64,000 nt of DNA from Turbatrix aceti. Lineage: Eukaryota > Nematoda > Chromadorea > Rhabditida > Panagrolaimidae. Both the position numbers and the translations under genes were made by a program. The stretch spans positions 3,357,246 to 3,421,245 of the forward strand of contig OZ017770.1 of NCBI GenBank assembly GCA_963969345.1. The letters are read 5' to 3'. Each line of letters starts with the position of its first letter. Position 1 is the stretch's first letter. The notes under the pieces are model-generated. The model did not search any database. It was not told where the DNA came from and was given only the letters and a program-made list of their open reading frames with translations. Positions 13,401 to 24,600 of the stretch are shown piece by piece.

Positions 13401-15275
13401 AGAGCCATGGTTGCGGTAGTTGTGACAATTGAAGGATGAGAGGAGGACACGAAAGAAACTGCGCACAGACGGTTGGGTAACCTAATCGGAAACAAAATCT
13501 GCGCTTCTTTTCCCATGCTCTCCTGCTGAGAATGGACATTACAAAAAATGAAGATATTGGATTCAACAAAGTTAATCCTATTTTTTTGGTCTTTTAGTCA
13601 TGCATATGAGTGATCAGACTGACAGTTAAAAATCAAACAGTATTCTTTTTAATTTTTTTTAATTGTCACAAACGGACAAAAAATTTTTTTAACGGAATAC
13701 AAATTATTGAAAAATTGAAAAATATAATTTAATAGTTGTAATCTTTTTTTGGGGGCATGTGATCCAATAATAATAAGATTTAGAATACTTAAAACTCACT
13801 AACCTTTGCAACGATGCAAGTTATTGCTTAACAACAAGAAAAAGACAATGGGCACAGGACAGTAATTCATTCACGTCTCCGAACAAGCAGCAGCAATACA
13901 AAAGTGTTTCAAGTGCGCGAAAAACAGTCACAGAGTTAGCCAGGTGCGGTTATCGTTTGTTTAAGCCACTAAATCTTTGGCAACAAAAATGAGTGGCATC
14001 TTGAAGCCACGGGGATATGCATATGAATGGCGTTGTCTCATTCATAGATGAACCTCAAGTGAAGAAGACCTCAACGGTTTATGTACACAACATATATACA
14101 TATAACAACCCGAGGATCGTAATGTGAATGAACGGAACCTTCAGTGTCGATTACTCAGCCTGCCGCAACCTCGCGGTTTATAACTCAATCCCAAATACGC
14201 TTTAAAATGTGCGAGAGACGCTACAAGGTGTATGCATAACTGTTCGGGTGAAAAATAGATAGGAAATAAATAGTATCTGATTTCTAGCCGACTAAAGTAC
14301 TTCAAATCGCTTTGAACTTTATATTTCACCTCTCGAAAACAATGTCGTTTGAAAGAAAATCCGCAATGCATTGTTGCACTGGAATATGGAAAATTTATAT
14401 TGTTGCACGGCATACTGCAGGGGTTCCGATTGAAAGCTCTAACACTGTTTGGAACAAGATTACGGTAATCTATAGCCAAGAAGGTGAACTACAAAAAACA
14501 AACAACGCTGTTTAAAAAAATTATACTGTTGAACGGCTCAAATCTTACTTAAATTTTGTTTACTAATCTTTTTCAACACCATGAAATTCGAGGTATCCAT
14601 GAATAAACGTTTTAAACTACACATTTAATTTTACAATATGGTAGTTAAAGTTTCAATCGAATTATTGTTTTTCAAAACAAGTCGCCATGTTTTTAACGCT
14701 GATGACCCCTAACTTTACACTTCCAACCAACAAATTATCAATCGTGCTTCACACAAAACCAATTGATGTGTCCGGAATTTATAAAACGCAGATGCACAGC
14801 CTTTAGTTATGTGAAAAACATGACGGGTTTTTGGAAAAAAGCATAACACAAACAAAATAGTAAGAAATGCAAAAACCGTCACACTAAAACAACTATTTTT
14901 AGAAAATTCTTTTGGCAACTTGGTCGAACAGCGGGTGTATCCACAGTAATGTATGGTAGATAGACTGATTCGACTTCAAACTAATCACGCTATAAAAACT
15001 CCCCCCTCTTCCCTAAAGCAGACGATGCTGTACGGATTTGCTCCTACTGAAAACGACATCAGCGCGGTCTGAAATCCTTTGTTGATTGTGTCAGAAGCTG
15101 GATTAAGATATTGCAGAGTCTCGCGCTCATCTTTCCATCGTCGCAAAGGGCAGCATCAGTGCGGTCAAATCTTTCTACGAACTGATGTCCATCACTCCTG
15201 GAGACTTACCCGATACCAAAAGTCGGATCACCGATACATATTACTCATAGGCTTGGCATGCTTAGGGTTTCTGAG
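10425..15275. other. Gene-poor stretch upstream of the contactin gene
   Basis: About 4.8 kb with no open frame that resembles a protein family. It contains many A and T homopolymers and a short GT/GA run near 12060. It probably includes the contactin promoter, 5' UTR and signal peptide exon. One weak candidate for that exon is listed separately (11884-11958). Confidence 0.5.
11884..11958 (-). CDS. Possible signal-peptide exon (contactin exon 1 candidate)
   Basis: A Met followed by a short basic stretch (AARNK) and a hydrophobic core (IVVFLFCLLPCWISI) ends at KSQ next to a CAG|gttaga donor. This is what a secreted protein's first exon looks like, and it lies upstream of the contactin lectin exon on the same strand. 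The phase does not fit a direct splice to the lectin exon (0 against the required 1), so another small exon would be needed or the match is chance. Confidence 0.22.
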
Positions 15276-15422
15276 ATGAACAAAAGTAGTCATGCCGACA
15301 AAGATTTGGAATTCAAGAAGAAGTAGCTCGAAAAACAGAAGATGCTGAAGAAAGCCGCCAACGAGACCGTTCAGAATGGCTCCATGGGAGATGCTGGCCT
15401 CAAGAATTCCAAAATGAAATAG
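15276..15422 (+). pseudogene. TMA7-like fragment with in-frame stop
   Basis: A lysine-rich frame (DKDLEFKKK, stop, LEKQKMLKKAANE) ends at GLKNSKMK and a TAG. The order resembles the C-terminal two thirds of TMA7/CCDC72 (EDxAFKxKQKEEQKxLEELKAKA...GGIKKSGKK), a tiny conserved protein associated with translation. An in-frame TAG at 15324 breaks it and the N-terminal part is not recognisable, so it is most likely a decayed copy. The match is short and low in complexity, so it could be coincidental. Confidence 0.38.
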
Positions 15423-16454
15423 GTGGCTCTTTGACTGGCTTTTTATCTTCCGATGGTCAACATCGCCAGAATATCATCACTAGGAGGATGGCACCAGGAT
15501 TCTCAACGGGCCGGTTTTTTTTCGACCCGGGCCGGCCCGCCTTAATAGTACCTAGTTTTGTAAATAAATTTTATCGTCGAAAAACCGTTAAAAAACAAAA
15601 ACAAAACCGAAGGAGGCAGAATCACTTCCTCGTCGTTGCACAGATTCATTTACAGCTCAATTACTAGTGCTCTTATGAACTGACGACAAAATTACGGTGC
15701 CCGCCATTTACTTTTTGCTTTACCCTACCGTTTTTTTATCATAATTTATTTACCTTTTGCACGTTTTTTTACTTATGCACACCTTTTGTTGTCATATGCC
15801 TCTATTATATATAATTTTTTCGGGGTACGTGTTTTTTTGAAACCTACCAGTTTGTGGGTAAAACTGCTCGGCTTATCGGAATCAAAGCGTCTGCGATGTA
15901 AGAGACGAATTGAAACGAGTGTCGTGGGTTTACCGGGTTTGTTATAACACTAAAGGCTGATAACCTTTACGAGCACCTTTGCAAGAAATTTATATTGTAG
16001 AAAAACGAAAATAAAAGAAATTCCCTATCGAGGTACAATATTTTGCAATTATTCCCACGGCAAGAAACTTCTAAAAAATGATTAACAAAAGTTACATCTA
16101 AAAAAAAGAGATTGATAACGCCGAAACAGCCCCGATTGCGATTGTGATTGTCCGTTTTTCTTTGACAGAAAAAATACACGCGCATCTTCGAGTGCGCGCA
16201 GCGTGCATTGCCCAAACGCATCGGTACCCGATCATGCTTGTCTTTTATGAACGCTTTTTTTTCGGAACACTGGTCGCTTGTGTAGTCCAGAAGGGCGCTT
16301 GTGAAACCTTCAGTGTTTTGCTTTCCGCTTTGTTTCTTCTTGCTTTATTTTATGCTGTTCCGTGTTCTTTGTTTTGCGCAGTCGAGTTCTTTGATGACGC
16401 GTTCTTTCTCCATGGCCCATTTATCTGATTTCGCCATTTTTTCCAGGTTGCAAG

Positions 16455-17066
16455 ATGACAACACTTGGGGACATCAATGACGGCTACGAGTCGAATGAGG
16501 ATGACGACTACGAGCCGACCGCTGTGGAAATCGAGATTGCTGACAAGACACAGAAGGAACTGGCTGCCATGGCCTCGAATGCCGACGACTTTTCGTTTGC
16601 CAATCGCGCAGATCCCGATGCTCGTCTGCTCTGGGATGAAGACCGGAAGCGCAAGTTTGAGGCAGAGGCAAGCGCCATCTGGGACGACTTTCTCAAAAAT
16701 CCAGAGGGTGAATCGACGAGCCTGCCTCCTTCCGCGGTTTTGAATGAAAAGGTGACCGTCGTTGAGAAATACGACTTTTGTGGCAGTGAAGTTACCTGCG
16801 AGCGAGTTGTCGACGCTGCTGAAGCCAAAAAAATCAAGGCTGCGTCTGAGAAGCAAGGCCAGCCTACGAACAACTGTAAGCGGATCTCCGGTATCGATAC
16901 CGCGCTTACAATGCTTGCCAAACGACCCAAGATGACTGTCATTGCCAAATCGAATACCGACTGGCAAAATTACGTCAAAAAGGAGAATTTGAACCAGGAA
17001 CTCGACAAGTATGATCGCAGTAAGGAGAGCTTCATCGACAACCACAAGTTCAAAACCGGTAATTAA
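16455..17066 (+). CDS. CFDP1: CFDP1/BCNT (Swc5 family) protein, C-terminus shortened
   Basis: A single uninterrupted frame of 203 residues. The N-terminus is acidic (ESNEDDDYEP), as in the family. The C-terminal BCNT domain is recognisable from KRPKMTVIAKSNTDWQNY through the ELDKYDRSKESFID helix. BCNT/Swc5 is a subunit of the SRCAP/SWR1 complex that exchanges H2A.Z in chromatin. Family members normally continue about 25-30 residues further (the FLxRVDxRQFExE region). Here the frame ends at HKFKTGN directly at an ACCG|gtaatt sequence, so either a last exon is missing or the copy is truncated. A possible acceptor (tttttccag) just before the ATG suggests a 5' UTR intron. The gene lies inside the hAT-like element, with its upstream region duplicated at 63436-64000. 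Confidence 0.78.
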   Translation: MTTLGDINDGYESNEDDDYEPTAVEIEIADKTQKELAAMASNADDFSFANRADPDARLLWDEDRKRKFEAEASAIWDDFLKNPEGESTSLPPSAVLNEKVTVVEKYDFCGSEVTCERVVDAAEAKKIKAASEKQGQPTNNCKRISGIDTALTMLAKRPKMTVIAKSNTDWQNYVKKENLNQELDKYDRSKESFIDNHKFKTGN

Positions 17067-17137
17067 TTTCTGAATGCCTTCAACCCATTGAATTTTTGTG
17101 TTTTGACTTTTCACGCTTTCATACCTTCTCGATTTGG

Positions 17138-17211
17138 TTGTTCAATGTTTTCACTTTGGTGTGTAATAAAAGCATTGTTCAATGTTTTCACTTTGGTGTG
17201 TAATAAAAGCA
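17138..17211 (+). repeat. 37-bp tandem duplication with two AATAAA signals
   Basis: A 37-bp block ending in TGTAATAAAAGCA occurs twice in direct succession (17138-17174, 17175-17211). Each copy holds an AATAAA hexamer about 100-140 bp after the BCNT stop codon, so it is the likely polyadenylation region of that gene. Confidence 0.75.
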
Positions 17212-17326
17212 ATGGTCCTGTATTTGAAATCTGAAAATTTGATTATTGTTTTTATTGTCCTGGTCGTACTTGATATCTGGCAACTGAGAAGTCTGCGTCA
17301 AGATGATCGCGCATGTTGACGAGAAC

Positions 17327-17421
17327 TCATTTGCGCCGATCGTTGGCGTAGTCGATGTAGTTGCACTCGTCGTAGATTCGGTGCTGCATGTGGTTGTGGT
17401 TTTCAGGCGGAGGGTGGCATT
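17327..17421 (-). CDS. Possible last exon of an unidentified gene
   Basis: On the minus strand a short frame rich in His, Cys, Asn and Tyr (from CHPPPENHNHM to YANDRRK and TGA) follows an AG acceptor. It is convergent to the BCNT gene and inside the hAT-like element, so it could be the 3' end of a neighbouring gene captured with BCNT. I do not recognise the family. Confidence 0.28.
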
Positions 17422-17618
17422 CTTCGCGGTTTTTTACTTTTTTATAAAATTTTTCATAGATTTTGCGTAAAATATGCATGTTTGTTTTTTTAATTTTACG
17501 GCCCGTTTTGGCCCAGGCCGGCCAACAAAACCAATCGGCGTGGCGCGGGCCGTGGAAAACACCGGCCCTCCCCGGGCCAGCCCGGGCGGACCCGGCCCGT
17601 TGAGAACCCTGGATGGCT

Positions 17619-17818
17619 NNNNNNNNNNNNNNNNNNNNNNNNNNNNNNNNNNNNNNNNNNNNNNNNNNNNNNNNNNNNNNNNNNNNNNNNNNNNNNNNNN
17701 NNNNNNNNNNNNNNNNNNNNNNNNNNNNNNNNNNNNNNNNNNNNNNNNNNNNNNNNNNNNNNNNNNNNNNNNNNNNNNNNNNNNNNNNNNNNNNNNNNNN
17801 NNNNNNNNNNNNNNNNNN
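17619..17818. other. Assembly gap (200 N)
   Basis: A run of 200 N lies between the right end of the hAT-like element and the first satellite unit. The round number suggests a gap of unknown size. Apparent frames across it are meaningless. Confidence 0.99.
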
Positions 17819-18288
17819 TGCAAATGCGTTCCAAAATTTAGTGGTATCCTACCACAAGCTTTCGCAAGGGCGGAATTCAATGTTTACCTCAAACTTGGGT
17901 AATTAAACCGATGATGGATTCGCGGAGACAACTTTTGTCTACCTAATTACGCAAAAAGCTTGAGTGTCCAAGCGACATCATTCATAGTGCATTTTTAAGG
18001 AGACGCAGAGAAAAAGAGCCTATGCACGCAAGGTGTGAGAGGGAGGGGAGACGTTTTGGGAAGTTAATCCGCTGCAGCACTGCAGTCAGCGGTGAGACAG
18101 GGTGGTAGCGTTAATAGAATAAAGCTCTTTGCGCAGTTGACTTTCGAGCGACACAGAAAAATACTACCACGCGGACAAAAATGGCGTTTTGGCAGCAAAA
18201 AGTAAGGGGAAGGTCTGGCTGCCCAATGTCAGTCGCTACTCCAGTAAAAAGGAGTTTATTGCAAAGAAGTAATGATCTGCAAACAAGT

Positions 18289-18378
18289 CGCCGTAGTCTA
18301 TAGTGTCCGTGTGTGGTTGTTATGCGTACTTCTTTTACCGTTTTGTGACCCCGGTTCAATTCTGTACGCGTTCATTTT
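18289..18378 (+). promoter_or_regulatory. Pol III-like A box/B box and T8 terminator in each satellite unit (first unit given)
   Basis: TAGTCTATAGTG resembles an A box. About 50 nt further, CCGGTTCAATTC resembles a B box (consensus GGTTCRANTCC), and a run of eight T follows within 30 nt. The arrangement resembles a decayed tRNA or a tRNA-derived SINE head. The T-stem does not pair well, so it is not a functional tRNA gene. Confidence 0.3.
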
Positions 18379-18644
18379 TTTTATGTCTTCTCGACTCAGA
18401 ATTCAAAGAACTCAGAATTCAATTGTATTCGACTCAGAATTCAAAGAACTTTCTACTGACGTCACAAGCACATCAAAAAATTATGCATTTCAAAAATTAG
18501 TGGAAAAAAGTTGGTAAAGTATGCGCAAACACTGCTTTTGTCCCCGTGCTTACGCCAAGGTATTGCATTTTGTTTCTGACGTCCTCACGTCCTCTTCCCT
18601 CACTGCCCACACCTGTCTTACCTATCCATCTAATTAGCATACCG

Positions 18645-18684
18645 ATGTGTATATAAGCATGATCCAAGACCCAATAAATGACCT
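18645..18684 (+). promoter_or_regulatory. TATA box plus AATAAA, LTR-like core in each satellite unit (first unit given)
   Basis: TGTATATAAGC is followed after about 20 nt by CCCAATAAATGACC. A TATA box followed closely by a polyadenylation signal is the layout of the U3-R boundary of an LTR. The unit may therefore derive partly from an LTR, although no full LTR borders can be fixed. Confidence 0.3.
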
Positions 18685-21600
18685 TTCCCTGACTCGCTCC
18701 TGGACGCTCTCTTCTGTCCTCCTCCCGCCTGTAGCCCGTCCCTGACGGCCTACAGCAGTTTCTGTGGCACGGACAGTGAGAGCGATCGTAGCACAATTGT
18801 CATCTGATGGCCCCGGCACAAGCCGGGCGCTCGCCCAGACGCTCAAAACCCGGTTCTACTCGGATGTCCTTCCTCCTTCAGATATGAGAAACAGTTTATT
18901 TTACGGTAAACAAGAAAATACAAAACGAGGTTCCTTCTCTGAAGTCTTTCTTCCCTTTCTCCTACTTCTTCTCCCTCTGGCGGCTCTTTTATAGAAGACT
19001 CCGCCTGCCTTCTCGCCTTGTGGTTCTGGGGGTTGTTGAGGCGGAGCTGTGGGCTGATTGATTGGTGAGTCGTCGTCCTCCGCGGCTCGTATGACACTCT
19101 CTTCGGCAGAAACTGGAGCCACCAGTTCAACATCGGCATTGTCAAAAACGTGTCTTTCACCCCATCATGCGTCGATAAAGCGTGTCATCAAACGGCAGCG
19201 GTCGGTCAAGAACGGACCCCACCTGCGGCGAGTCATACTCTGGAAGAGGAAACAACTACGATGCGAGAAGCAGCACTAGATAAAAACGCAACTATATTTG
19301 TTCTGGAGATATTTTTTTTCATAGAGATAAACGTGTATATTTGTTCTTGGTGGTGACGAACCGGAACTGATCATGCACACCGATCCTTCATCAACATCGC
19401 CAGAATATCATCACCAAGAGGAAGGCACAATGCATATAATCTTTTGTTTATGCCTTTGCATATGCAAATGCGTTCCAAAATTTAGTGGTATCCTACCACA
19501 AGCTTTCGCAAGGGCGGAATTCAATGTTTACCTCAAACTTGGGTAATTAAACCGATGATGGATTCGCGGAGACAACTTTTGTCTACCTAATTACGCAAAA
19601 AGCTTGAGTGTCCAAGCGACATCATTCATAGTGCATTTTTAAGGAGACGCAGAGAAAAAGAGCCTATGCACGCAAGGTGTGAGAGGGAGGGGAGACGTTT
19701 TGGGAAGTTAATCCGCTGCAGCACTGCAGTCAGCGATGAGACAGGGTGGTAGCGTTAATAGAATAAAGCTCTTTGCGCAGTTGACTTTCGAGCGACACAG
19801 AAAAATACTACCACGCGGACAAAAATGGCGTTTTGGCAGCAAAAAGTAAGGGGAAGGTCTGGCTGCCCAATGTCAGTCGCTACTCCAGTAAAAAGGAGTT
19901 TATTGCAAAGAAGTAATGATCTGCAAACAAGTCGCCGTAGTCTATAGTGTCCGTGTGTGGTTGTTATGCGTACTTCTTTTACCGTTTTGTGACCCCGGTT
20001 CAATTCTGTACGCGTTCATTTTTTTTATGTCTTCTCGACTCAGAATTCAAAGAACTCAGAATTCAATTGTATTCGACTCAGAATTCAAAGAACTTTCTAC
20101 TGACGTCACAAGCACATCAAAAAATTATGCATTTCAAAAATTAGTGGAAAAAAGTTGGTAAAGTATGCGCAAACACTGCTTTTGTCCCCGTGCTTACGCC
20201 AAGGTATTGCATTTTGTTTCTGACGTCCTCACGTCCTCTTCCCTCACTGCCCACACCTGTCTTACCTATCCATCTAATTAGCATACCGATGTGTATATAA
20301 GCATGATCCAAGACCCAATAAATGACCTTTCCCTGACTCGCTCCTGGACGCTCTCTTCTGTCCTCCTCCCGCCTGTAGCCCGTCCCTGACGGCCTACAGC
20401 AGTTTCTGTGGCACGGACAGTGAGAGCGATCGTAGCACAATTGTCATCTGATGGCCCCGGCACAAGCCGGGCGCTCGCCCAGACGCTCAAAACCCGGTTC
20501 TACTCGGATGTCCTTCCTCCTTCAGATATGAGAAACAGTTTATTTTACGGTAAACAAGAAAATACAAAACGAGGTTCCTTCTCTGAAGTCTTTCTTCCCT
20601 TTCTCCTACTTCTTCTCCCTCTGGCGGCTCTTTTATAGAAGACTCCGCCTGCCTTCTCGCCTTGTGGTTCTGGGGGTTGTTGAGGCGGAGCTGTGGGCTG
20701 ATTGATTGGTGAGTCGTCGTCCTCCGCGGCTCGTATGACACTCTCTTCGGCAGAAACTGGAGCCACCAGTTCAACATCGGCATTGTCAAAAACGTGTCTT
20801 TCACCCCATCATGCGTCGATAAAGCGTGTCATCAAACGGCAGCGGTCGGTCAAGAACGGACCCCACCTGCGGCGAGTCATACTCTGGAAGAGGAAACAAC
20901 TACGATGCGAGAAGCAGCACTAGATAAAAACGCAACTATATTTGTTCTGGAGATATTTTTTTTCATAGAGATAAACGTGTATATTTGTTCTTGGTGGTGA
21001 CGAACCGGAACTGATCATGCACACCGATCCTTCATCAACATCGCCAGAATATCATCACCAAGAGGAAGGCACAATGCATATAATCTTTTGTTTATGCCTT
21101 TGCATATGCAAATGCGTTCCAAAATTTAGTGGTATCCTACCACAAGCTTTCGCAAGGGCGGAATTCAATGTTTACCTCAAACTTGGGTAATTAAACCGAT
21201 GATGGATTCGCGGAGACAACTTTTGTCTACCTAATTACGCAAAAAGCTTGAGTGTCCAAGCGACATCATTCATAGTGCATTTTTAAGGAGACGCAGAGAA
21301 AAAGAGCCTATGCACGCAAGGTGTGAGAGGGAGGGGAGACGTTTTGGGAAGTTAATCCGCTGCAGCACTGCAGTCAGCGATGAGACAGGGTGGTAGCGTT
21401 AATAGAATAAAGCTCTTTGCGCAGTTGACTTTCGAGCGACACAGAAAAATACTACCACGCGGACAAAAATGGCGTTTTGGCAGCAAAAAGTAAGGGGAAG
21501 GTCTGGCTGCCCAATGTCAGTCGCTACTCCAGTAAAAAGGAGTTTATTGCAAAGAAGTAATGATCTGCAAACAAGTCGCCGTAGTCTATAGTGTCCGTGT

Positions 21601-24600
21601 GTGGTTGTTATGCGTACTTCTTTTACCGTTTTGTGACCCCGGTTCAATTCTGTACGCGTTCATTTTTTTTATGTCTTCTCGACTCAGAATTCAAAGAACT
21701 CAGAATTCAATTGTATTCGACTCAGAATTCAAAGAACTTTCTACTGACGTCACAAGCACATCAAAAAATTATGCATTTCAAAAATTAGTGGAAAAAAGTT
21801 GGTAAAGTATGCGCAAACACTGCTTTTGTCCCCGTGCTTACGCCAAGGTATTGCATTTTGTTTCTGACGTCCTCACGTCCTCTTCCCTCACTGCCCACAC
21901 CTGTCTTACCTATCCATCTAATTAGCATACCGATGTGTATATAAGCATGATCCAAGACCCAATAAATGACCTTTCCCTGACTCGCTCCTGGACGCTCTCT
22001 TCTGTCCTCCTCCCGCCTGTAGCCCGTCCCTGACGGCCTACAGCAGTTTCTGTGGCACGGACAGTGAGAGCGATCGTAGCACAATTGTCATCTGATGGCC
22101 CCGGCACAAGCCGGGCGCTCGCCCAGACGCTCAAAACCCGGTTCTACTCGGATGTCCTTCCTCCTTCAGATATCAGAAACAGTTTATTTTACGGTAAACA
22201 AGAAAATACAAAACGAGGTTCCTTCTCTGAAGTCTTTCTTCCCTTTCTCCTACTTCTTCTCCCTCTGGCGGCTCTTTTATAGAAGACTCCGCCTGCCTTC
22301 TCGCCTTGTGGTTCTGGGGGTTGTTGAGGCGGAGCTGTGGGCTGATTGATTGGTGAGTCGTCGTCCTCCGCGGCTCGTATGACACTCTCTTCGGCAGAAA
22401 CTGGAGCCACCAGTTCAACATCGGCATTGTCAAAAACGTGTCTTTCACCCCATCATGCGTCGATAAAGCGTGTCATCAAACGGCAGCGGTCGGTCAAGAA
22501 CGGACCCCACCTGCGGCGAGTCATACTCTGGAAGAGGAAACAACTACGATGCGAGAAGCAGCACTAGATAAAAACGCAACTATATTTGTTCTGGAGATAT
22601 TTTTTTTCATAGAGATAAACGTGTATATTTGTTCTTGGTGGTGACGAACCGGAACTGATCATGCACACCGATCCTTCATCAACATCGCCAGAATATCATC
22701 ACCAAGAGGAAGGCACAATGCATATAATCTTTTGTTTATGCCTTTGCATATGCAAATGCGTTCCAAAATTTAGTGGTATCCTACCACAAGCTTTCGCAAG
22801 GGCGGAATTCAATGTTTACCTCAAACTTGGGTAATTAAACCGATGATGGATTCGCGGAGACAACTTTTGTCTACCTAATTACGCAAAAAGCTTGAGTGTC
22901 CAAGCGACATCATTCATAGTGCATTTTTAAGGAGACGCAGAGAAAAAGAGCCTATGCACGCAAGGTGTGAGAGGGAGGGGAGACGTTTTGGGAAGTTAAT
23001 CCGCTGCAGCACTGCAGTCAGCGATGAGACAGGGTGGTAGCGTTAATAGAATAAAGCTCTTTGCGCAGTTGACTTTCGAGCGACACAGAAAAATACTACC
23101 ACGCGGACAAAAATGGCGTTTTGGCAGCAAAAAGTAAGGGGAAGGTCTGGCTGCCCAATGTCAGTCGCTACTCCAGTAAAAAGGAGTTTATTGCAAAGAA
23201 GTAATGATCTGCAAACAAGTCGCCGTAGTCTATAGTGTCCGTGTGTGGTTGTTATGCGTACTTCTTTTACCGTTTTGTGACCCCGGTTCAATTCTGTACG
23301 CGTTCATTTTTTTTATGTCTTCTCGACTCAGAATTCAAAGAACTCAGAATTCAATTGTATTCGACTCAGAATTCAAAGAACTTTCTACTGACGTCACAAG
23401 CACATCAAAAAATTATGCATTTCAAAAATTAGTGGAAAAAAGTTGGTAAAGTATGCGCAAACACTGCTTTTGTCCCCGTGCTTACGCCAAGGTATTGCAT
23501 TTTGTTTCTGACGTCCTCACGTCCTCTTCCCTCACTGCCCACACCTGTCTTACCTATCCATCTAATTAGCATACCGATGTGTATATAAGCATGATCCAAG
23601 ACCCAATAAATGACCTTTCCCTGACTCGCTCCTGGACGCTCTCTTCTGTCCTCCTCCCGCCTGTAGCCCGTCCCTGACGGCCTACAGCAGTTTCTGTGGC
23701 ACGGACAGTGAGAGCGATCGTAGCACAATTGTCATCTGATGGCCCCGGCACAAGCCGGGCGCTCGCCCAGACGCTCAAAACCCGGTTCTACTCGGATGTC
23801 CTTCCTCCTTCAGATATCAGAAACAGTTTATTTTACGGTAAACAAGAAAATACAAAACGAGGTTCCTTCTCTGAAGTCTTTCTTCCCTTTCTCCTACTTC
23901 TTCTCCCTCTGGCGGCTCTTTTATAGAAGACTCCGCCTGCCTTCTCGCCTTGTGGTTCTGGGGGTTGTTGAGGCGGAGCTGTGGGCTGATTGATTGGTGA
24001 GTCGTCGTCCTCCGCGGCTCGTATGACACTCTCTTCGGCAGAAACTGGAGCCACCAGTTCAACATCGGCATTGTCAAAAACGTGTCTTTCACCCCATCAT
24101 GCGTCGATAAAGCGTGTCATCAAACGGCAGCGGTCGGTCAAGAACGGACCCCACCTGCGGCGAGTCATACTCTGGAAGAGGAAACAACTACGATGCGAGA
24201 AGCAGCACTAGATAAAAACGCAACTATATTTGTTCTGGAGATATTTTTTTTCATAGAGATAAACGTGTATATTTGTTCTTGGTGGTGACGAACCGGAACT
24301 GATCATGCACACCGATCCTTCATCAACATCGCCAGAATATCATCACCAAGAGGAAGGCACAATGCATATAATCTTTTGTTTATGCCTTTGCATATGCAAA
24401 TGCGTTCCAAAATTTAGTGGTATCCTACCACAAGCTTTCGCAAGGGCGGAATTCAATGTTTACCTCAAACTTGGGTAATTAAACCGATGATGGATTCGCG
24501 GAGACAACTTTTGTCTACCTAATTACGCAAAAAGCTTGAGTGTCCAAGCGACATCATTCATAGTGCATTTTTAAGGAGACGCAGAGAAAAAGAGCCTATG

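Larger units (their letters stand above)
15495..17611. mobile_element. hAT-like non-autonomous element carrying a BCNT/CFDP1 gene copy
   Basis: The left end begins CAGGATTCTCAACGGGCCGG. The right end, read on the other strand, begins CAGGGTTCTCAACGGGCCGG, 19 of 20 identical. CAGGG-TTCTCAA ends are typical of hAT transposons. The 8 bp before the left end (GATGGCAC) match the first bases after the right end (GATGGCT, then an N run) at six of seven positions, consistent with the 8-bp target duplication of hAT elements. Both subterminal regions are very rich in GGCC/CCGG. No transposase is present; the interior holds a BCNT gene and its flank. The 33 bp left of the element resemble part of the 1644-bp satellite unit and the satellite array follows on the right, so it appears to have inserted into a satellite-related sequence. 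Confidence 0.6.

Noticed and set aside
13146..13516. Overlapping plus- and minus-strand frames near 13.2-13.5 kb
   Set aside because: Both are Val/Thr- or Leu-rich shadows without domain, splice or signal features.
16350..17114. 254-codon minus-strand frame opposite BCNT
   Set aside because: The plus strand carries the recognisable BCNT domain. The minus frame is a shadow.
18289..18378. Functional tRNA gene in the satellite
   Set aside because: The B box is fair, but T-stem and acceptor stem pair poorly, so it is kept only as a Pol III-like motif.
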